From: Nannobrachium achirus
Lineage: Eukaryota > Chordata > Actinopteri > Myctophiformes > Myctophidae
Assembly (NCBI GenBank): GCA_963921795.1
Contig: OY997640.1
Span: forward strand, 14,805,781-14,869,780
Reading direction: 5' to 3'
DNA length: 64,000 nucleotides
Shown here: piece after piece, positions 11,570 to 21,859 of the stretch
Layout of the letters: every line of letters begins with the position of its first letter
Numbering within the stretch: position 1 is the stretch's first letter
Translations under genes and position numbers: made by a program
Notes under the pieces: generated by a model
Seen by the model: only the letters and a program-made list of their open reading frames with translations
Databases searched by the model: none
What the model was told of the DNA's origin: nothing

Positions 11570-11735
11570 TAACAGACAGTGGAATGTAATAGGCCCTGGA
11601 AGATGCAGCCTCTTCACCTCCTGATCCTCCCCTCGCCACACCAGCACATATGTCTGGTTCCTTTCTGGACAGTTCCGATAGAAGTGACCTGCCTTTCTGC
11701 AGATGGAAGTCCTGCGGTAGACATCTAAAACAACA
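11570..11735 (-). pseudogene. zinc-knuckle-like fragment
   Basis: On the minus strand an open stretch reads RRTSICRKAGHFYRNCPERN, then WRGEDQEVKRLHLPGP and a stop. CRKAGHFYRNC is a CCHC zinc knuckle (C-x3-GH-x4-C) lacking only its first Cys, where a Thr stands. Such knuckles bind single-stranded nucleic acid and are common in retroelement Gag proteins and in some transposases. Origin unknown. Confidence 0.35.
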
Positions 11736-11776
11736 TAAATTCTCTCACTTTGTGCACCTTCCTGGAGGACAAATGG

Positions 11777-12540
11777 TCAAAATGGACATTGCCACCTATT
11801 TGAATGTTCAGCATTCAGTTTTTGAACAAGGCTCATTCCGTCGATGAAGCAAGTGGATGGTGTTGGGATGTGTTCTGCTGGAGACACATTCTTTTCCAGT
11901 TCTCTAGCAGGTGCAGCCTTGTTGGTTTTGCGTATTAAAGGTCTCATCAGCATTTGCCAGTGCCCATGGCAAGGGGCCAAGTGGGTAAGCAAGAACAATC
12001 ATCATATTGACCTTACTTTCAGCCACCAGGATCGTGTGACTGAACAGGTTCCTATCAGCCTTTAGGACAACATTCTGACCATTCTTTCCATGAGAATTTC
12101 TTGTGAAAATATTGGGGAATGTTTTTAGCCTTTGCATGGTCATCTTGTCATGGAATTTAAATGTTGGTGGGTCCTCTTCTAGCCTTGTTTTTCTGAATAT
12201 CTGGTAGGCCTCTTTGCCTATCTCAGGAGCTCTCAAGAGATTTCTGGTCACATCAGGTGGAGCAACGGAGCCAGTGGAGAGGCCAACCAGATCAATGCCA
12301 TTCTCAGCCACAGGATTGAGACAGTTATTCTCCATAAGATCAATGAGAGCCTTGACATAGCCTACTAATCATCCCTTTTGATCCTTGGACCCTGTAGATC
12401 TGGATGGGAAAGCTTCTGTACCAGGCTGTAAGATAATATCTAGCCACAGCTCCTGGCTTCAAGCTGAATCCCTTTGTCCCTCCAGCTGTCTGGATGTCTT
12501 TGTTCACTGTTTCTTCTAAGACAAATAAAATGGGTTATAA
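11777..12540 (-). pseudogene. fragment of a multicopy fish gene of unknown function
   Basis: Two overlapping minus-strand frames form one broken protein. 11904-12335 carries RNLLRAPEIGKEAYQIFRKT and ends in AYPLGPLPWALANAD. After a frameshift near 11910-11930 it continues in 11777-11998 with IRKTNKAAPARELEKNV and CFIDGMSLVQKLN. A further upstream piece (KGFSLKPGAVARYYLTAW) lies at about 12410-12500. I recall PLGPLPWALAN/KTNKAALARELEKNV text from repeated uncharacterised fish proteins, but no enzymatic function. No catalytic motif is visible. Confidence 0.5.
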
Positions 12541-12798
12541 ATTGGCACTAAGCATGCATGTGAATAACCCTTTAAGTTCAGAACAATCCCAGATGATCCC
12601 AGATAAATGGTGGGGGAAATCGCTCTCGTGTGCGTGTAGTTTTAGCTTTCATTAACTTCACTTTTAGCTAACAAATACGAGAAATAAACGATTTTATGTT
12701 GTGTCACGCGTGTTGTTCAATACACATTACCTTGCTTTCTTTATCAAGATTCTTCTCCGGACCGCAGTCACCGCATGTCCACTCTCTTCCAAGCCTTG

Positions 12799-13074
12799 TG
12801 TAGTAATGAATGAGCACAGTACGGTACACTGGAGTGTGTGTTATGCAAGGATGGGGAGGGGAGGGGCCCTGAACCTGGCCATCTTGATCTTGTCGTCAAT
12901 CACTGTGGAGCTGAGCCTGGAGCCTACGGTGGGGCTGACCCTGAAGCATGAGGTGGGACTGAGGCTGGAACAATGGCCTGGGCTGGAGCCGGGGCTGGAA
13001 CCGGGGCCATGAGCCCTAGTTGCAGTGCACCTGCATAACCAAGCAGCAGCACGGGGGGGGGGGGGGGGGGGGGG
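12799..13074 (+). repeat. duplicated segment, copy 1 (pair with 14364-14640)
   Basis: About 265 bp beginning GTAGTAATGAATGAGCACAG and ending in GCAGCAGCACG plus a long G run (about 24 G). It repeats almost unchanged at 14364-14640. It contains a 9-10 bp periodic GAGCCTGGAGCC/GGGCTGGAACC tract. Neither copy shows real coding. Confidence 0.75.
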
Positions 13075-13689
13075 TGATATTAAGGGGAATTCCCCCCGCC
13101 GGGTTCTTTCGTCTGGGCCTTATCGGACCCTGAACCATGGTCCAGCGTGGTGGGTTGGGCCCCGGCGGGATGGCCTTCGGGACCACCAGGTTGCATCGAC
13201 GATTTTATGTTGTGTCACGTGTGTTGTTCGATACACATTACCTTGCTTTCTTTATCAAGATTCTTCTCCGGACCGCAGTCACCACACGTCCACTCTCTTC
13301 CAAGCCAATTTCGAAAGACCGGGGCTTCAAGCTGAATCCCTTTGTCCCTCCAACTGTCTGGGTGTCTTTGTTCACTGTTTCTTCTAAGACAAATACAATG
13401 GGCTATAAATTGGCATGTGAATAACCCTTTAGGTTCAGAACAATCCCAGATGATCCCAGATAAATGTAAAGGCATGAAACTTAACAAATAATGACATACA
13501 CAGAAATGTGTATTGCCACGTGGGGCCTTTATTGCAACCTAGCCTGAACAAACAGTACACAAATATTCCTTTAGATTTTAGTTTTATTTTATACAATTTT
13601 AAAATTTTAGTTAAAATTAAAGTACAATTTAAAATGTGAACAAATTATGAGGTGACACACAGGTGACACAAGGAGGACTCTCGTGTACA

Positions 13690-14260
13690 CACGCCACTGT
13701 TGAGCAAGGATATCAAATGTACACTCCACAGTCTCCACAATCCTCCGGGCTCCAGACAGACGGTAGTTGTGCATCCTGTGCTTTAATGACAGCAGCCCAG
13801 AGGATGGCTTAGCAATTGCGCCTCATCAGGTTCCTAAATAGACAGAGATCATTGTATAATCATCAGTTTAAAAGCAAAACAATGCACCTTCAAAGTGCCA
13901 ACATGGATAAAGTCAAGCATGGATCAAGTCACATGAAACAAACCTGAGCAGGGGAAATGCTTCATCTCCCACAAACACGAAGGGCATTGGTTTTGTAGCT
14001 CCTGGAAGCGGTGTGTCTGGTGGAAGGACAGTATGGAAAATAGCTTTACCAAAGGCAGAGGATGCCAGTGTACCTCCATCATAAACACTGACATCAACAA
14101 TTCTAAAACGATACCTATATGGAATTTGTACAAAAATTAAATAAAAAAAATAATTAATTGATGTGAATTAAAGTATGTAGGCCTACTGTATGTAATCCAC
14201 AAATGAAATAAATAAAGATGAATTTAAATGGAAATGAAATACCTGGCATCAACCGCAAAC
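13690..14260 (-). pseudogene. second PIF/Harbinger-like transposase (DDE_Tnp_4), broken
   Basis: Minus-strand translation in shifting frames gives FRIVDVSVYDGGTLASSAFG (about 14040-14110; first catalytic D region), then PLPGATKPMPFVFVGDEAFP (about 13940-14010; second D region), and after a gap HNYRLSGARRIVETVECTF (about 13690-13770; E region). VDV...DGG, VGDEAFPL and YRLSRARRIVE are hallmark blocks of the fish HARBI1-like DDE endonuclease. Stops and an AT-rich interruption (about 14130-14230, possibly an intron) break it. It differs from the Harbinger at 1-2 kb. Confidence 0.7.
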
Positions 14261-14363
14261 CGTGCCGCCATTTCCATGGCCTCTTCATCGTTAAGCACCC
14301 AGATAAGTTCCCTAATGGGCCCGGCCACCATGGCCTTACAGAATGTCAAAGGATTTTTACTTG

Positions 14364-14640
14364 AGTAGTAATGAATGAGCACAGTACAGTACACTGGAGT
14401 GTGTGTTATGCAAGGATGGGGAGGGGAGGGGCCCTGAACCTGGCCATCTTGATCTTGTTGTCAATCACTGTGGAGCTGAGCCTGGAGCCTACGGTGGGGC
14501 TGAGCCTGAAGCATGAGGTGGGACTGAGGCTAGAACAATGGCCTGGGCTGGAACCGGGGATGGAACCGGGGCTGGAACCGGGGCTATGAGCCCTAGTTGC
14601 AGTGCACCTGCATAACCAAGCAGCAGCACGGGGGGGTGGG
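14364..14640 (+). repeat. duplicated segment, copy 2 (pair with 12799-13074)
   Basis: Same text as 12799-13074 with few substitutions, ending in a G/T-rich run. It joins directly to the 556-bp MULE duplication beginning at 14664. Confidence 0.75.
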
Positions 14641-14663
14641 GTGGGGGGGTGGGGGGGGGGGCG

Positions 14664-15219
14664 GGTATAAATACAGACCGACAAATTAAGTAGTCACTAT
14701 TGGGATATTGTGTGAGGTGTGTAATCGCTGATCATGTGCCTCACTGAGTTCCAGTACTCGTCCAGTGTAAGCACCCCTGCCTGGTACTGGCCTTTGCGTC
14801 TCGTAACTCTGTCCTGCAGATTTCGCCTCTTCACAGCAGGCCTCGGTCCATCTTCACCTCGATGTGCAGCTCTGATGGTGGCCTCAGTCTTTTTCTGCAG
14901 ATCTTTCATCATCAAGATGAAGATCCATAGATTTGGGTGCTTTCCGTTAAGATGACGATTCCAGGTGGCATGGAAGGCTAAAAAAATTAAAAAGAATCTT
15001 GGTGAGACAATGAGGTTGCCATGATGATGAATTCAGAGCACTTTTTCATGGATAGATATATTTTAAATAGGAACTTATCCAAAAACATCTCCTTTTAATA
15101 TATTTCTTACATTCAACATGGTTGTTGGTCCGGTTATCCATGTCTCTGTCATAGACAATCCACAGGGAAGGCGGGAAGACTGCCCCCGCTGGATGTAATT
15201 CCTTTCGACATACCTAATG
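14664..15219 (-). pseudogene. MULE-type transposase 3' part, copy 1
   Basis: Minus-strand pieces separated by an AT-rich gap: SLWIVYDRDMDNRTNNHVEC (about 15120-15200), then after the gap ATWNRHLNGKHPNLWIF and DLQKKTEATIRAAHRGEDGP, down to DEYWNSVRHMI (14697-14990). The order (TNNHVE, then NGKHPNLWIFI, then a basic tail) is the end of the MULE transposase domain found in FLYWCH/MULE proteins. Splice-like borders suggest two exons. The 556 bp recur at 17023-17578, virtually unchanged including the gap. Confidence 0.6.
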
Positions 15220-15339
15220 TGATTATGTCAAATAATTGCGATTGTGATTGAGTAAAAAAACAAGAGAGACGAAGACTAATGGAAGACAGACATGGAAGCA
15301 TAGAGAAATAGGGTGAAAAGATAATGTAACTGTAGCGTG

Positions 15340-16012
15340 ATTGACCAACCTGTGGTAGGTTGTGTCAATCATCTCACACCAGGATCTGGCCCGGTCCACT
15401 GCACAGCCATCAGAGTCCGTACACTGTAGGGGTCAGTAATCGAGAAACAAAAAATGCTCTCAGATTAGAGGGGTGAAGAATCACTCTGTGCTATGGTGCA
15501 GCTGTTATATTAAGGTATTAAGGTGGGAAACCATTCAAAGCACAATGTAGGTTAGTTTTCTCGTCATGTTGACTAGAATGTACTGTATTTAGGTCTCTTT
15601 GTGCATAATTGAAAGACCTGCAGACGACCATGGAAATGTTTTCTCCTTATGGTCTCCGGTTTGAGGGCAAAACAATGTAATATAACCATAACTATCACCC
15701 ATGGGAAACAAATTTTAATTGTGTTATATGTTTGTCATTTTAACTGATTTCATTTTGTTATTGTTTGCATTTTATGTAATATTGGTATCATTGCAAATTA
15801 GGGTCACCCTCAATGATTTCTTTGAGAATCTTAAACAAAGGCTGAACGAATAAATGAATTAACAAACGAATGAATGAATGACTATACTCACACAGTCCAC
15901 CAAAAATTTGCTCAGCTCCATGAATCCTACAACGCTCTTGGCCAGTTCCAGAGGGTTGGAGGGTCTGAAGACATCCACTGAATTCACCCCCACCTGAGGA
16001 GGCTTGCCTGGA
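15340..16012 (-). other. two exon-like pieces of an unrecognised gene
   Basis: 15896-16012 reads on minus [20 protein letters not shown] then [18 protein letters not shown], between an AG acceptor and a GTGAGT donor. 15340-15425 reads TDSDGCAVDRARSWCEMIDT. Both have usable splice borders. The family is not recognised; they may be middle exons of the FLYWCH/MULE gene or another duplicated gene. Confidence 0.35.
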
Positions 16013-16119
16013 GATCACACACAAGGGCAGAAATATTCATATTTTGTTTGTCTGAAATGCAGCATTTTTACTCCTGCAACCCAGTGTCCATCATTTCATT
16101 GAAGCTTACAGTATTTGGC

Positions 16120-16870
16120 ATTACAGCCAGCCAACCTCTCATTTATGACATAATCTCTTCTAGTGGCAGGACAGCGGCGGGTGTGATATTAAGGGGAAAA
16201 CCAGGTCCGTGTCCGAGTCATTTGTGGGAAAAGATCTCTTGCGATATTTATGGTGTATGGAAACAGGCCCCCCTGTATCGCAGTGACGGTACTGTTCAAA
16301 TGATCCTGCAAATGTCTGTATGTTCCTGAGCTGGCTACACAGTTGATACCAAGTTGTGGTTGCAAAATCACATCGTATGAGTACATGCTGGGAAGGGTGA
16401 ATGGTATGGGAAAGATGAAAGAGATATGGGATAGTTTTCTAACATATATGACACTTATTTGAAGATGTGAAGAGCTTCCTACTTTTATTTCCTTTGTATT
16501 ATTTCCTTTGCATTTTTATTCTTGTATTATCTTGGACTGACTGTATATGTTTGTACCTGTTGTTGTGCTGCACTGTACCACCCATTACCACTTTTTGTAT
16601 TAAGAATAAAAAATAAAAAACATTTGAATTATAAAAAAAGTTGTGGTTGCATCTTGATCTTAGTTGCTTCTAACCTGCTATCCACTACTTTGCATTTGTG
16701 GATTGTGCATTTGTGGATTGTTACAACCTTGGAGTCACTGCCCATTAAGATGGCTCGACCTTGATCTACGATCATACTGACAATAATTGTGCCTTCCTCC
16801 ACTTTGTCATCCTGGAGGTCTTCCCCGTCTCTATGGCTGGAACTCCTGTCCGGAGTCGTATGCCCCCATG
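16120..16870 (-). repeat. duplicated exon fragments (pair with 23119-23400 and 23733-23797)
   Basis: A minus frame with INIARDLFPQM (16189-16330) matches INIARDLLPQM at 23119-23289. The stretch GAGTCACTGCCCATTA...GACAATAATTGT (16733-16787) recurs at 23343-23400, and CCACTTTGTCATCCTGGAGG (16798) recurs at 23738. The two sets are diverged by several percent and cut at different points, so this is an older duplication than the 556-bp pair. Confidence 0.6.
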
Positions 16871-17022
16871 GTGGTGGGGGTGAACAGATGGAGAGGAGTT
16901 GGCACCGTCGTCGCGGACATAGGTCCCGGCATCAATAATGAAAACCTTTTTGGCATCACGGTTCAGGATACTCAGGTCCTTGACATTGCCCTCTCTGGTG
17001 TATGTGCATTTGTCCAAGTGCA

Positions 17023-17578
17023 GGTATAAATACACACCGACAAATTAAGTAGTCACTATTGGGATATTGTGTGAGGTGTGTAATCGCTGATCATGTGCCT
17101 CACTGAGTTCCAGTACTCGTCCAGTGTAAGCACCCCTGCCTGGTACTGGCCTTTGCGTCTCGTAACTCTGTCCTGCAGATTTCGCCTCTTCACAGCAGGC
17201 CTCGGTCCATCTTCACCTCGATGTGCAGCTCTGATGGTGGCCTCAGTCTTTTTCTGCAGATCTTTCATCATCAAGATGAAGATCCATAGATTTGGGTGCT
17301 TTCCGTTAAGATGACGATTCCAGGTGGCATGGAAGGCTAAAAAAATTAAAAAGAATCTTGGTGAGACAATGAGGTTGCCATGATGATGAATTCAGAGCAC
17401 TTTTTCATGGATAGATATATTTTAAATAGGAACTTATCCAAAAACATCTCCTTTTAATATATTTCTTACATTCAACATGGTTGTTGGTCCGGTTATCCAT
17501 GTCTCTGTCATAGACAATCCACAGGGAAGGCGGGAAGACTGCCCCCGCTGGATGTAATTCCTTTCGACATACCTAATG
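17023..17578 (-). pseudogene. MULE-type transposase 3' part, copy 2
   Basis: Virtually the same 556 bp as 14664-15219. I noticed only one difference near the left border (ACAGACC versus ACACACC). Beyond 17578 a different upstream sequence follows, whose frame runs into the exon (ATFIRYVERNYIQRGQ), which matches the Y/F-rich block before TNNHVE in MULE transposases. Confidence 0.65.
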
Positions 17579-17689
17579 AAGGTTGCCAAAAGTCTGTACG
17601 TACGGATCAGTTGGAGTGTGGCCACGACCCGAGCAAGAGCCGGAAATTCTGGCGTACCAACGGGAGTGGAAGATACCTATAACACATGT

Positions 17690-17828
17690 ATTCATGGGTT
17701 GCATTTGTAGTCCTACACCGTCCATGTTGAGGACCAACACAGGTGTTTCAATTGTCTGATTGCCAATAAGAAACCCTGTGTTGGTCCTCAACATGGCCGC
17801 TGTAGGACTACAAACGCACCCCATGAAT
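17690..17828. repeat. small foldback
   Basis: Arms beginning TTCATGGGTTGCATTTGTAG and containing TGTTGAGGACCAACACAGG are repeated inverted on the right (CCTGTGTTGGTCCTCAACA ... CCCCATGAA) around a loop of about 35 bp. Confidence 0.7.
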
Positions 17829-18448
17829 TAGGCAGTTCACTTTTTCTGAAATGCTAAATAATTATTTCCTTATGTCGATAGTTTGGCTTCTGGGGCAAAG
17901 CCATGCGCCTCTCTGATGGTGGACCACGGGGGGGCGACCACGACATTCCAATAAGAATTCCAATAAGGAACGGTTTCGGATTTTCAGCCAGTTCTCCTTC
18001 CAGCCACTGGAGCCATTCTTCAACCTGATTGTTCTGGTCCCAGGTATTTTCATACCAGTCTTCTCCGCATACTCAAGAAGAGTTTCCTGAAAAAATTCCG
18101 ATCCAGCCATCAGCTTTCGATTACGACGAGTCAGAGGGGTAGCGATGTACCGTTGCAAGATGTACAGATGTTGTTTACATTTGTTTCTACTGCATTTATC
18201 TCCGGGTTAGTGGACTGCTTGAAGCTATGGTCTCTGATGCTTCCAGCAATATGATGAATAAATATACGGCAGGACTTTGAATTGTGGTAATCCACAAGTA
18301 ATCCACACCTTCACCCGATACTTGCGTTCCACAGACAGTTCAAGCAAGAACAACGAGCCCTTCCATTCTCTCATGTCTGTTTTCAACCAGATGTGTCTTC
18401 ATTTCACCCTCATGATGCATTATGTGGTTATTTGGTCCAGCAATCCCT
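17829..18448. other. diverged gene-like sequence, no firm call
   Basis: A minus frame at 17862-18158 (SEFFQETLLEYAEKTGMKIP) could be an exon of the duplicated gene set, but I recognise no family. The last 40 bp (18411-18452) recur at 22269-22318. Confidence 0.25.
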
Positions 18449-18464
18449 TTAACCCTTAAGTTCT

Positions 18465-20909
18465 ATCTATCTATCTATCTATCTATCTAGGTCGTCCTCA
18501 GACGAGCCCTCCATCGTTGTTTCCAGTCATCTCGGTTCTCCATACATCTGGCCAGCTCATTGGTGTTCTGTGTCCCTACGTCTTCCTTGAGTACGTCCAC
18601 GTATGTTTTTGTGGGACGTCCTCGCGGCCGGTGCCCGTGTGTTGGCTCCCACAGTACCAATTTGCTGGCTGGAAGCTCCTGGTGTCTTTGGCAGTGTCCT
18701 GCTAGTCTCATTCTTCTGGTGGCAATTTTCTCGCTTACCTTTGGTATTCCCTCATACAGGCTCTCGTTTGTAACATGTGCACTCCTGTTGATGTTGAGTA
18801 CTGCACGCAACATTCTAGTGTAGCACCCGTCTAGAGACTTCTGCAGGGTTGGCTTCAGGGTCCAGCATTCACTGCCATAGAGGAGAACAGACTCCACCGT
18901 TGCAAAGAAGAAGCTAAGTTTGATTTGGCGGGGGAGGTTAGAGTTCCATACACTGTTCATGCCGTTCAGGGCCCTCCAAGCGAGTGCCTTCCTTACTTTA
19001 AGGTCTTTCTCAGTTGAGTCGACCCATGCGCCCAGGTACTTGAAGTCCTTGACTTCCTTCAACACAGCTCCTTCTGTTGTTGTCAGAGGTGAGTGATCAG
19101 GTAGGTTATAGGTGATAACCTCAGTTTTCTTAGCGTTTAGCCTGAGACCAACTTTGGCACACTCTATCTCCACCCTGTTCAGGAGTTCTTGTGCTTGTTC
19201 CATGCTGTCGGAGAGCAGGCTGATGTCGTCCGCATAGTCCAGGTCTGTCAGAACTACTGCGGGATGCCGTCTTGACCTCCTTGGTGTTAGCGTGAAGCCA
19301 AGCTCTTGTTCCCGTCCCCCTATGGCTTTCCTGAGCGCATAATCTAGAACTATGATGAAGAGGTAGGGGGCTAGGGTGTCTCCTTGCATTACCCCAGCTC
19401 GGATGTCAAACACCTCACTGCTGCCATCTGGGGTCACCACTTTGGCCCTTGTTTTTGCGTACATGGTCTCGATAGCCCGGAGAATGTTGGGAGGGACATT
19501 GTAGGCCTCAAGGATCTTCACCATCTTGCTTCTGTGGATAGAATCAAAAGCCTTTTTGAAGTCAATGAAGCACAGTACAGCTGCTAGGTTGTTCTTTTTC
19601 ACCTCCTCTATTAATCTCCTTAATGCCAGGATCTGTGCTACGGTTGTTCTCTCCTCTCGAAAACCATTTTGGTTCTCTCTCAGGTGAGGGTCGATGGCAT
19701 GCCGTATCCTGTTCAGTATCATTCGGTTGAAGACCTTAGCAGTGATACATGTCAGGCTGATGCCTCTGTAGTTGTCTGGCTTTGAGAGGTCTCCAGCTTT
19801 AGGCACCGGGATGATATTAGACAGAGACCATATTTCAGGTTGCTTGTTGTGCTGTAGAGCATTGTTGCAAAAGTCTAGGATGAGGTTGTCTAGGTCGCAG
19901 TTCTTCAAGACCTCTGGGGGTATGCCATCCGGCCCAGCACTCTTTCCCTCTCTTAGGGTGGATTTTGCCCTGGCGAGCTCGCTGATTGTGAAGGGTCCAT
20001 CGTCGATGTTCAGGCCCTGGAGGACTGTCGGTATATTTTCCTCCTCTCCCTCTTCCACTGATGTTCCCAGGAGCCTCTGGAAGTGGTCGAACCATGTTGC
20101 CACCCTCTCCTCTGGGCTGTGTCCCTCCACCTGGCCCTCCTTGGCCCTCTTCCGCCCTGTCATCTCATTTATTACCTTCCAGGCCTCCCCGTATTGCCTT
20201 TCACCTTGCGCTGCCTGCACTCTTCGCACACTTTCCATCACTTCTTCCCCTTTGATGGTGTCGTAGGTGCTGAAGAGAGACTGTTTGGCTTCGTTCAGTG
20301 TCTCGCGACCCTCCTCTGTTGGCTCACGCTCAAAGTTGAGTCGTGCTTCCTCCATCCTGCCTCGTGCTGCTACAACCTTCGGGTGTCTGGACCGTGGTGG
20401 TGCCCTTACTCTGTTCAGCACTGGCACGCACAGTCTGGTCGCCTCCTCATTCGCTGTGATGAATCTCCCATATTCACGGCTGGGCTCCTCTCCCCTATCC
20501 AGCTGCCGAAAGCGCTTCCTGACTTCCTCCGTGTACCTGGTTTGGAGGCCCGGATTGGTCGTGAATGCCTTCCAGTCATGCCGAATCTTGGGGCTTGGCT
20601 TTGGGACCCTGAGGCTCAGTCGCACCCTCATGGAGACCACACGGTGATCAGAGCCTACAGAGCTGAACGTGCTGTATGGCTCAGCGTTCAGGATGGAATT
20701 CCTCCACTTTTGCCTCACTAGGATATAGTCCAACTGGCGTTGCATACCCGAGGCTCGGTCCTGGAAGGTCCACCTCTTCCCTGTTTTCTTCCGGAACATG
20801 GTGTTCGCTGCCAGGAGCTGGTGTTCCATGAGAAGGGCTGTGAGGTATGCGCCGTTGCGGTTGGTAGACTCATGGTATGGGAATGGTGCATCCTCCTGTC
20901 CAATCCTGG
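18465..20909 (-). mobile_element. RTE-like LINE inserted in the MITE, 5'-truncated
   Basis: Flanked by the 10-bp duplication CTTAAGTTCT (18455-18464 and 20910-20919). The 3' end on the minus strand is a (GATA)n tail (about 18465-18489), as seen in RTE-group LINEs that end in short tandem repeats. The 5' end falls inside the endonuclease domain, so it is a truncated insertion made by target-primed reverse transcription. Confidence 0.85.
18487..20829 (-). CDS. RTE-like LINE ORF2: endonuclease end, reverse transcriptase, C-terminal domain
   Basis: An uninterrupted 780-residue frame, unusual in this window. It opens in the endonuclease (RQLDYILVRQKWRNS and SVGSDHRVVS with the SDH motif at about residues 30-65); in-frame sequence continues upstream of the M to 20909 (FPYHESTNRNGAYL). 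RT follows: SNIIPVPKAGDLSKPDNYRG, LCFIDFKKAFDSIHR, GVMQGDTLAPYLFII and LDYADDISLLSD (YADD centre). The C-terminal GHRPRGRPTKTYVDVL region resembles RTE/RTEX-group elements. The clade is my judgement by motif style only. The intact frame means a young insertion. It cannot be autonomous because the N-terminus is missing. Confidence 0.85.
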   Translation of the reverse strand: MEHQLLAANTMFRKKTGKRWTFQDRASGMQRQLDYILVRQKWRNSILNAEPYSTFSSVGSDHRVVSMRVRLSLRVPKPSPKIRHDWKAFTTNPGLQTRYTEEVRKRFRQLDRGEEPSREYGRFITANEEATRLCVPVLNRVRAPPRSRHPKVVAARGRMEEARLNFEREPTEEGRETLNEAKQSLFSTYDTIKGEEVMESVRRVQAAQGERQYGEAWKVINEMTGRKRAKEGQVEGHSPEERVATWFDHFQRLLGTSVEEGEEENIPTVLQGLNIDDGPFTISELARAKSTLREGKSAGPDGIPPEVLKNCDLDNLILDFCNNALQHNKQPEIWSLSNIIPVPKAGDLSKPDNYRGISLTCITAKVFNRMILNRIRHAIDPHLRENQNGFREERTTVAQILALRRLIEEVKKNNLAAVLCFIDFKKAFDSIHRSKMVKILEAYNVPPNILRAIETMYAKTRAKVVTPDGSSEVFDIRAGVMQGDTLAPYLFIIVLDYALRKAIGGREQELGFTLTPRRSRRHPAVVLTDLDYADDISLLSDSMEQAQELLNRVEIECAKVGLRLNAKKTEVITYNLPDHSPLTTTEGAVLKEVKDFKYLGAWVDSTEKDLKVRKALAWRALNGMNSVWNSNLPRQIKLSFFFATVESVLLYGSECWTLKPTLQKSLDGCYTRMLRAVLNINRSAHVTNESLYEGIPKVSEKIATRRMRLAGHCQRHQELPASKLVLWEPTHGHRPRGRPTKTYVDVLKEDVGTQNTNELARCMENRDDWKQRWRARLRTT

Positions 20910-21520
20910 CTTAAGTTCTGTTCAGATTCACTACACCTTCGTTCTGTTCGGGTCATTTTGACCCGGTGGATATTTGGTTTAAAAAAAACAACACTAATAA
21001 AAATTTTAACTTAACAAATCATCATGATACATTGACTTTGACTCAATACCAAACAATTCATATGATATATTTGGTAAATGTTTGCATTTCTGCTTTGCTA
21101 TATCACATTAAACACTGAAAGAGCTAGGCGTTTTTACTGATTTAGCTGAAATCCATGTAAAAAAAAATACTTCATTTAATACTGGGCAATATTGCTCATG
21201 CTTATAGGAAGGGTGGGAGGGTTCGGAATGGGGCTTCGGAAGGGGGGTGTTAGAAGTGGGGGTGACTGTGTGTCTGTGTTTTGGCATAATACTGTGTATT
21301 TCTGTGCTTCCGGGTCAAAATGACCCGAACAGCACTTAAGGTTCAAAAAATATGAGGGGGGTGTAGCATGGGTGTAGTGCAAAAATATTTTTTTTACATG
21401 TTCATCTCAGAAGAATCTTTAAGGCCAGTGAGTTTCAGGTTGAAACATTTTTAACTTCTACCTTTTTTTTCCAAATGAAAATGTAAAACGGGTCAAAATG
21501 ACCCGAACAGCACTTAAGGG

Positions 21521-21829
21521 TTAAAGGAGTAGTTCAACCCCCAAATTACTTTTTTTTCCTATTGATTACTCATGCCATGGAGACTTGAGTTCAATAATAT
21601 TTGTTTGTATTTGTCGCACTCCTAAGACAAAATATTGTAAATTTACCCCATTGATTCCGGATGGGGACCCGAATGCATTCGGGTCCCCATCCGGAATCAA
21701 TGGGGGTGCATTTATTGTAATCAAATTACTGGAATGCAACAAAAAACAAAAAATATTATTGAACTCAAGTCTCGATGGCATGAGCAATCAATAGAAGAAA
21801 AATTATGTTGGGGTGAACTACTCCTTTAA
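21521..21829. mobile_element. TTAA-flanked foldback MITE (AGGAGTAGTTCA family)
   Basis: TTAA (21521-21524) then AGGAGTAGTTCAACCCC; right end TGAACTACTCCT then TTAA (21826-21829). The arms pair over most of the length, meeting at the palindrome GGGGACCCGAATGCATTCGG (about 21664-21690). The left TTAA is shared with the piggyBac MITE, which entered exactly at this border. A partial copy is at 22315-22413 and a diverged one at 58081-58160. Confidence 0.75.
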
Positions 21830-21859
21830 TACAAATAACCAAAATGTGTCTCTGGCCCT

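Larger units (their letters stand above)
10715..13570. repeat. patchwork of short segmental duplications
   Basis: About 95 bp around AATAAAATGGGTTATA and GATGATCCCAGATAAAT occurs at 10715-10815, 12515-12607 and 13387-13465. About 150 bp with GCAACCTAGCCTGAACAAAC occurs at 11180-11340 and 13440-13570. About 110 bp around TTCTTCTCCGGACCGCAGTC occurs at 12690-12795 and 13196-13306. A 60-bp exon piece (GGCTTCAAGCTGAATCCC) occurs at 12460 and 13322. The copies lie in the same orientation with different flanks, so this is repeated local duplication. Confidence 0.75.
18449..21524 (-). mobile_element. piggyBac-type MITE, copy 2, split by a LINE
   Basis: TTAA (18449-18452) then CCCTTAAGTTCT at the left; at the right, CAGCACTTAAGGG then TTAA (21521-21524). 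It is copy 1 (2198-2817) in inverted orientation. The sequence from 20910 to 21520 matches copy 1 with a few substitutions. The LINE at 18465-20909 separates the first 12 bp from the rest. The pre-insertion site survives as a paralogue at 22269-22413. Confidence 0.85.

Noticed and set aside
12799..14640. Short repeated ORF NLAILILSSITVELSLEP with ELGLEPG repeats
   Set aside because: It reads a periodic GAGCCTGGAG tract in duplicated non-coding sequence. The opposite frames are equally open.
19772..20721. Plus-strand open frames of 164 and 212 residues opposite the RTE-like ORF
   Set aside because: Antisense shadows of the intact LINE frame.
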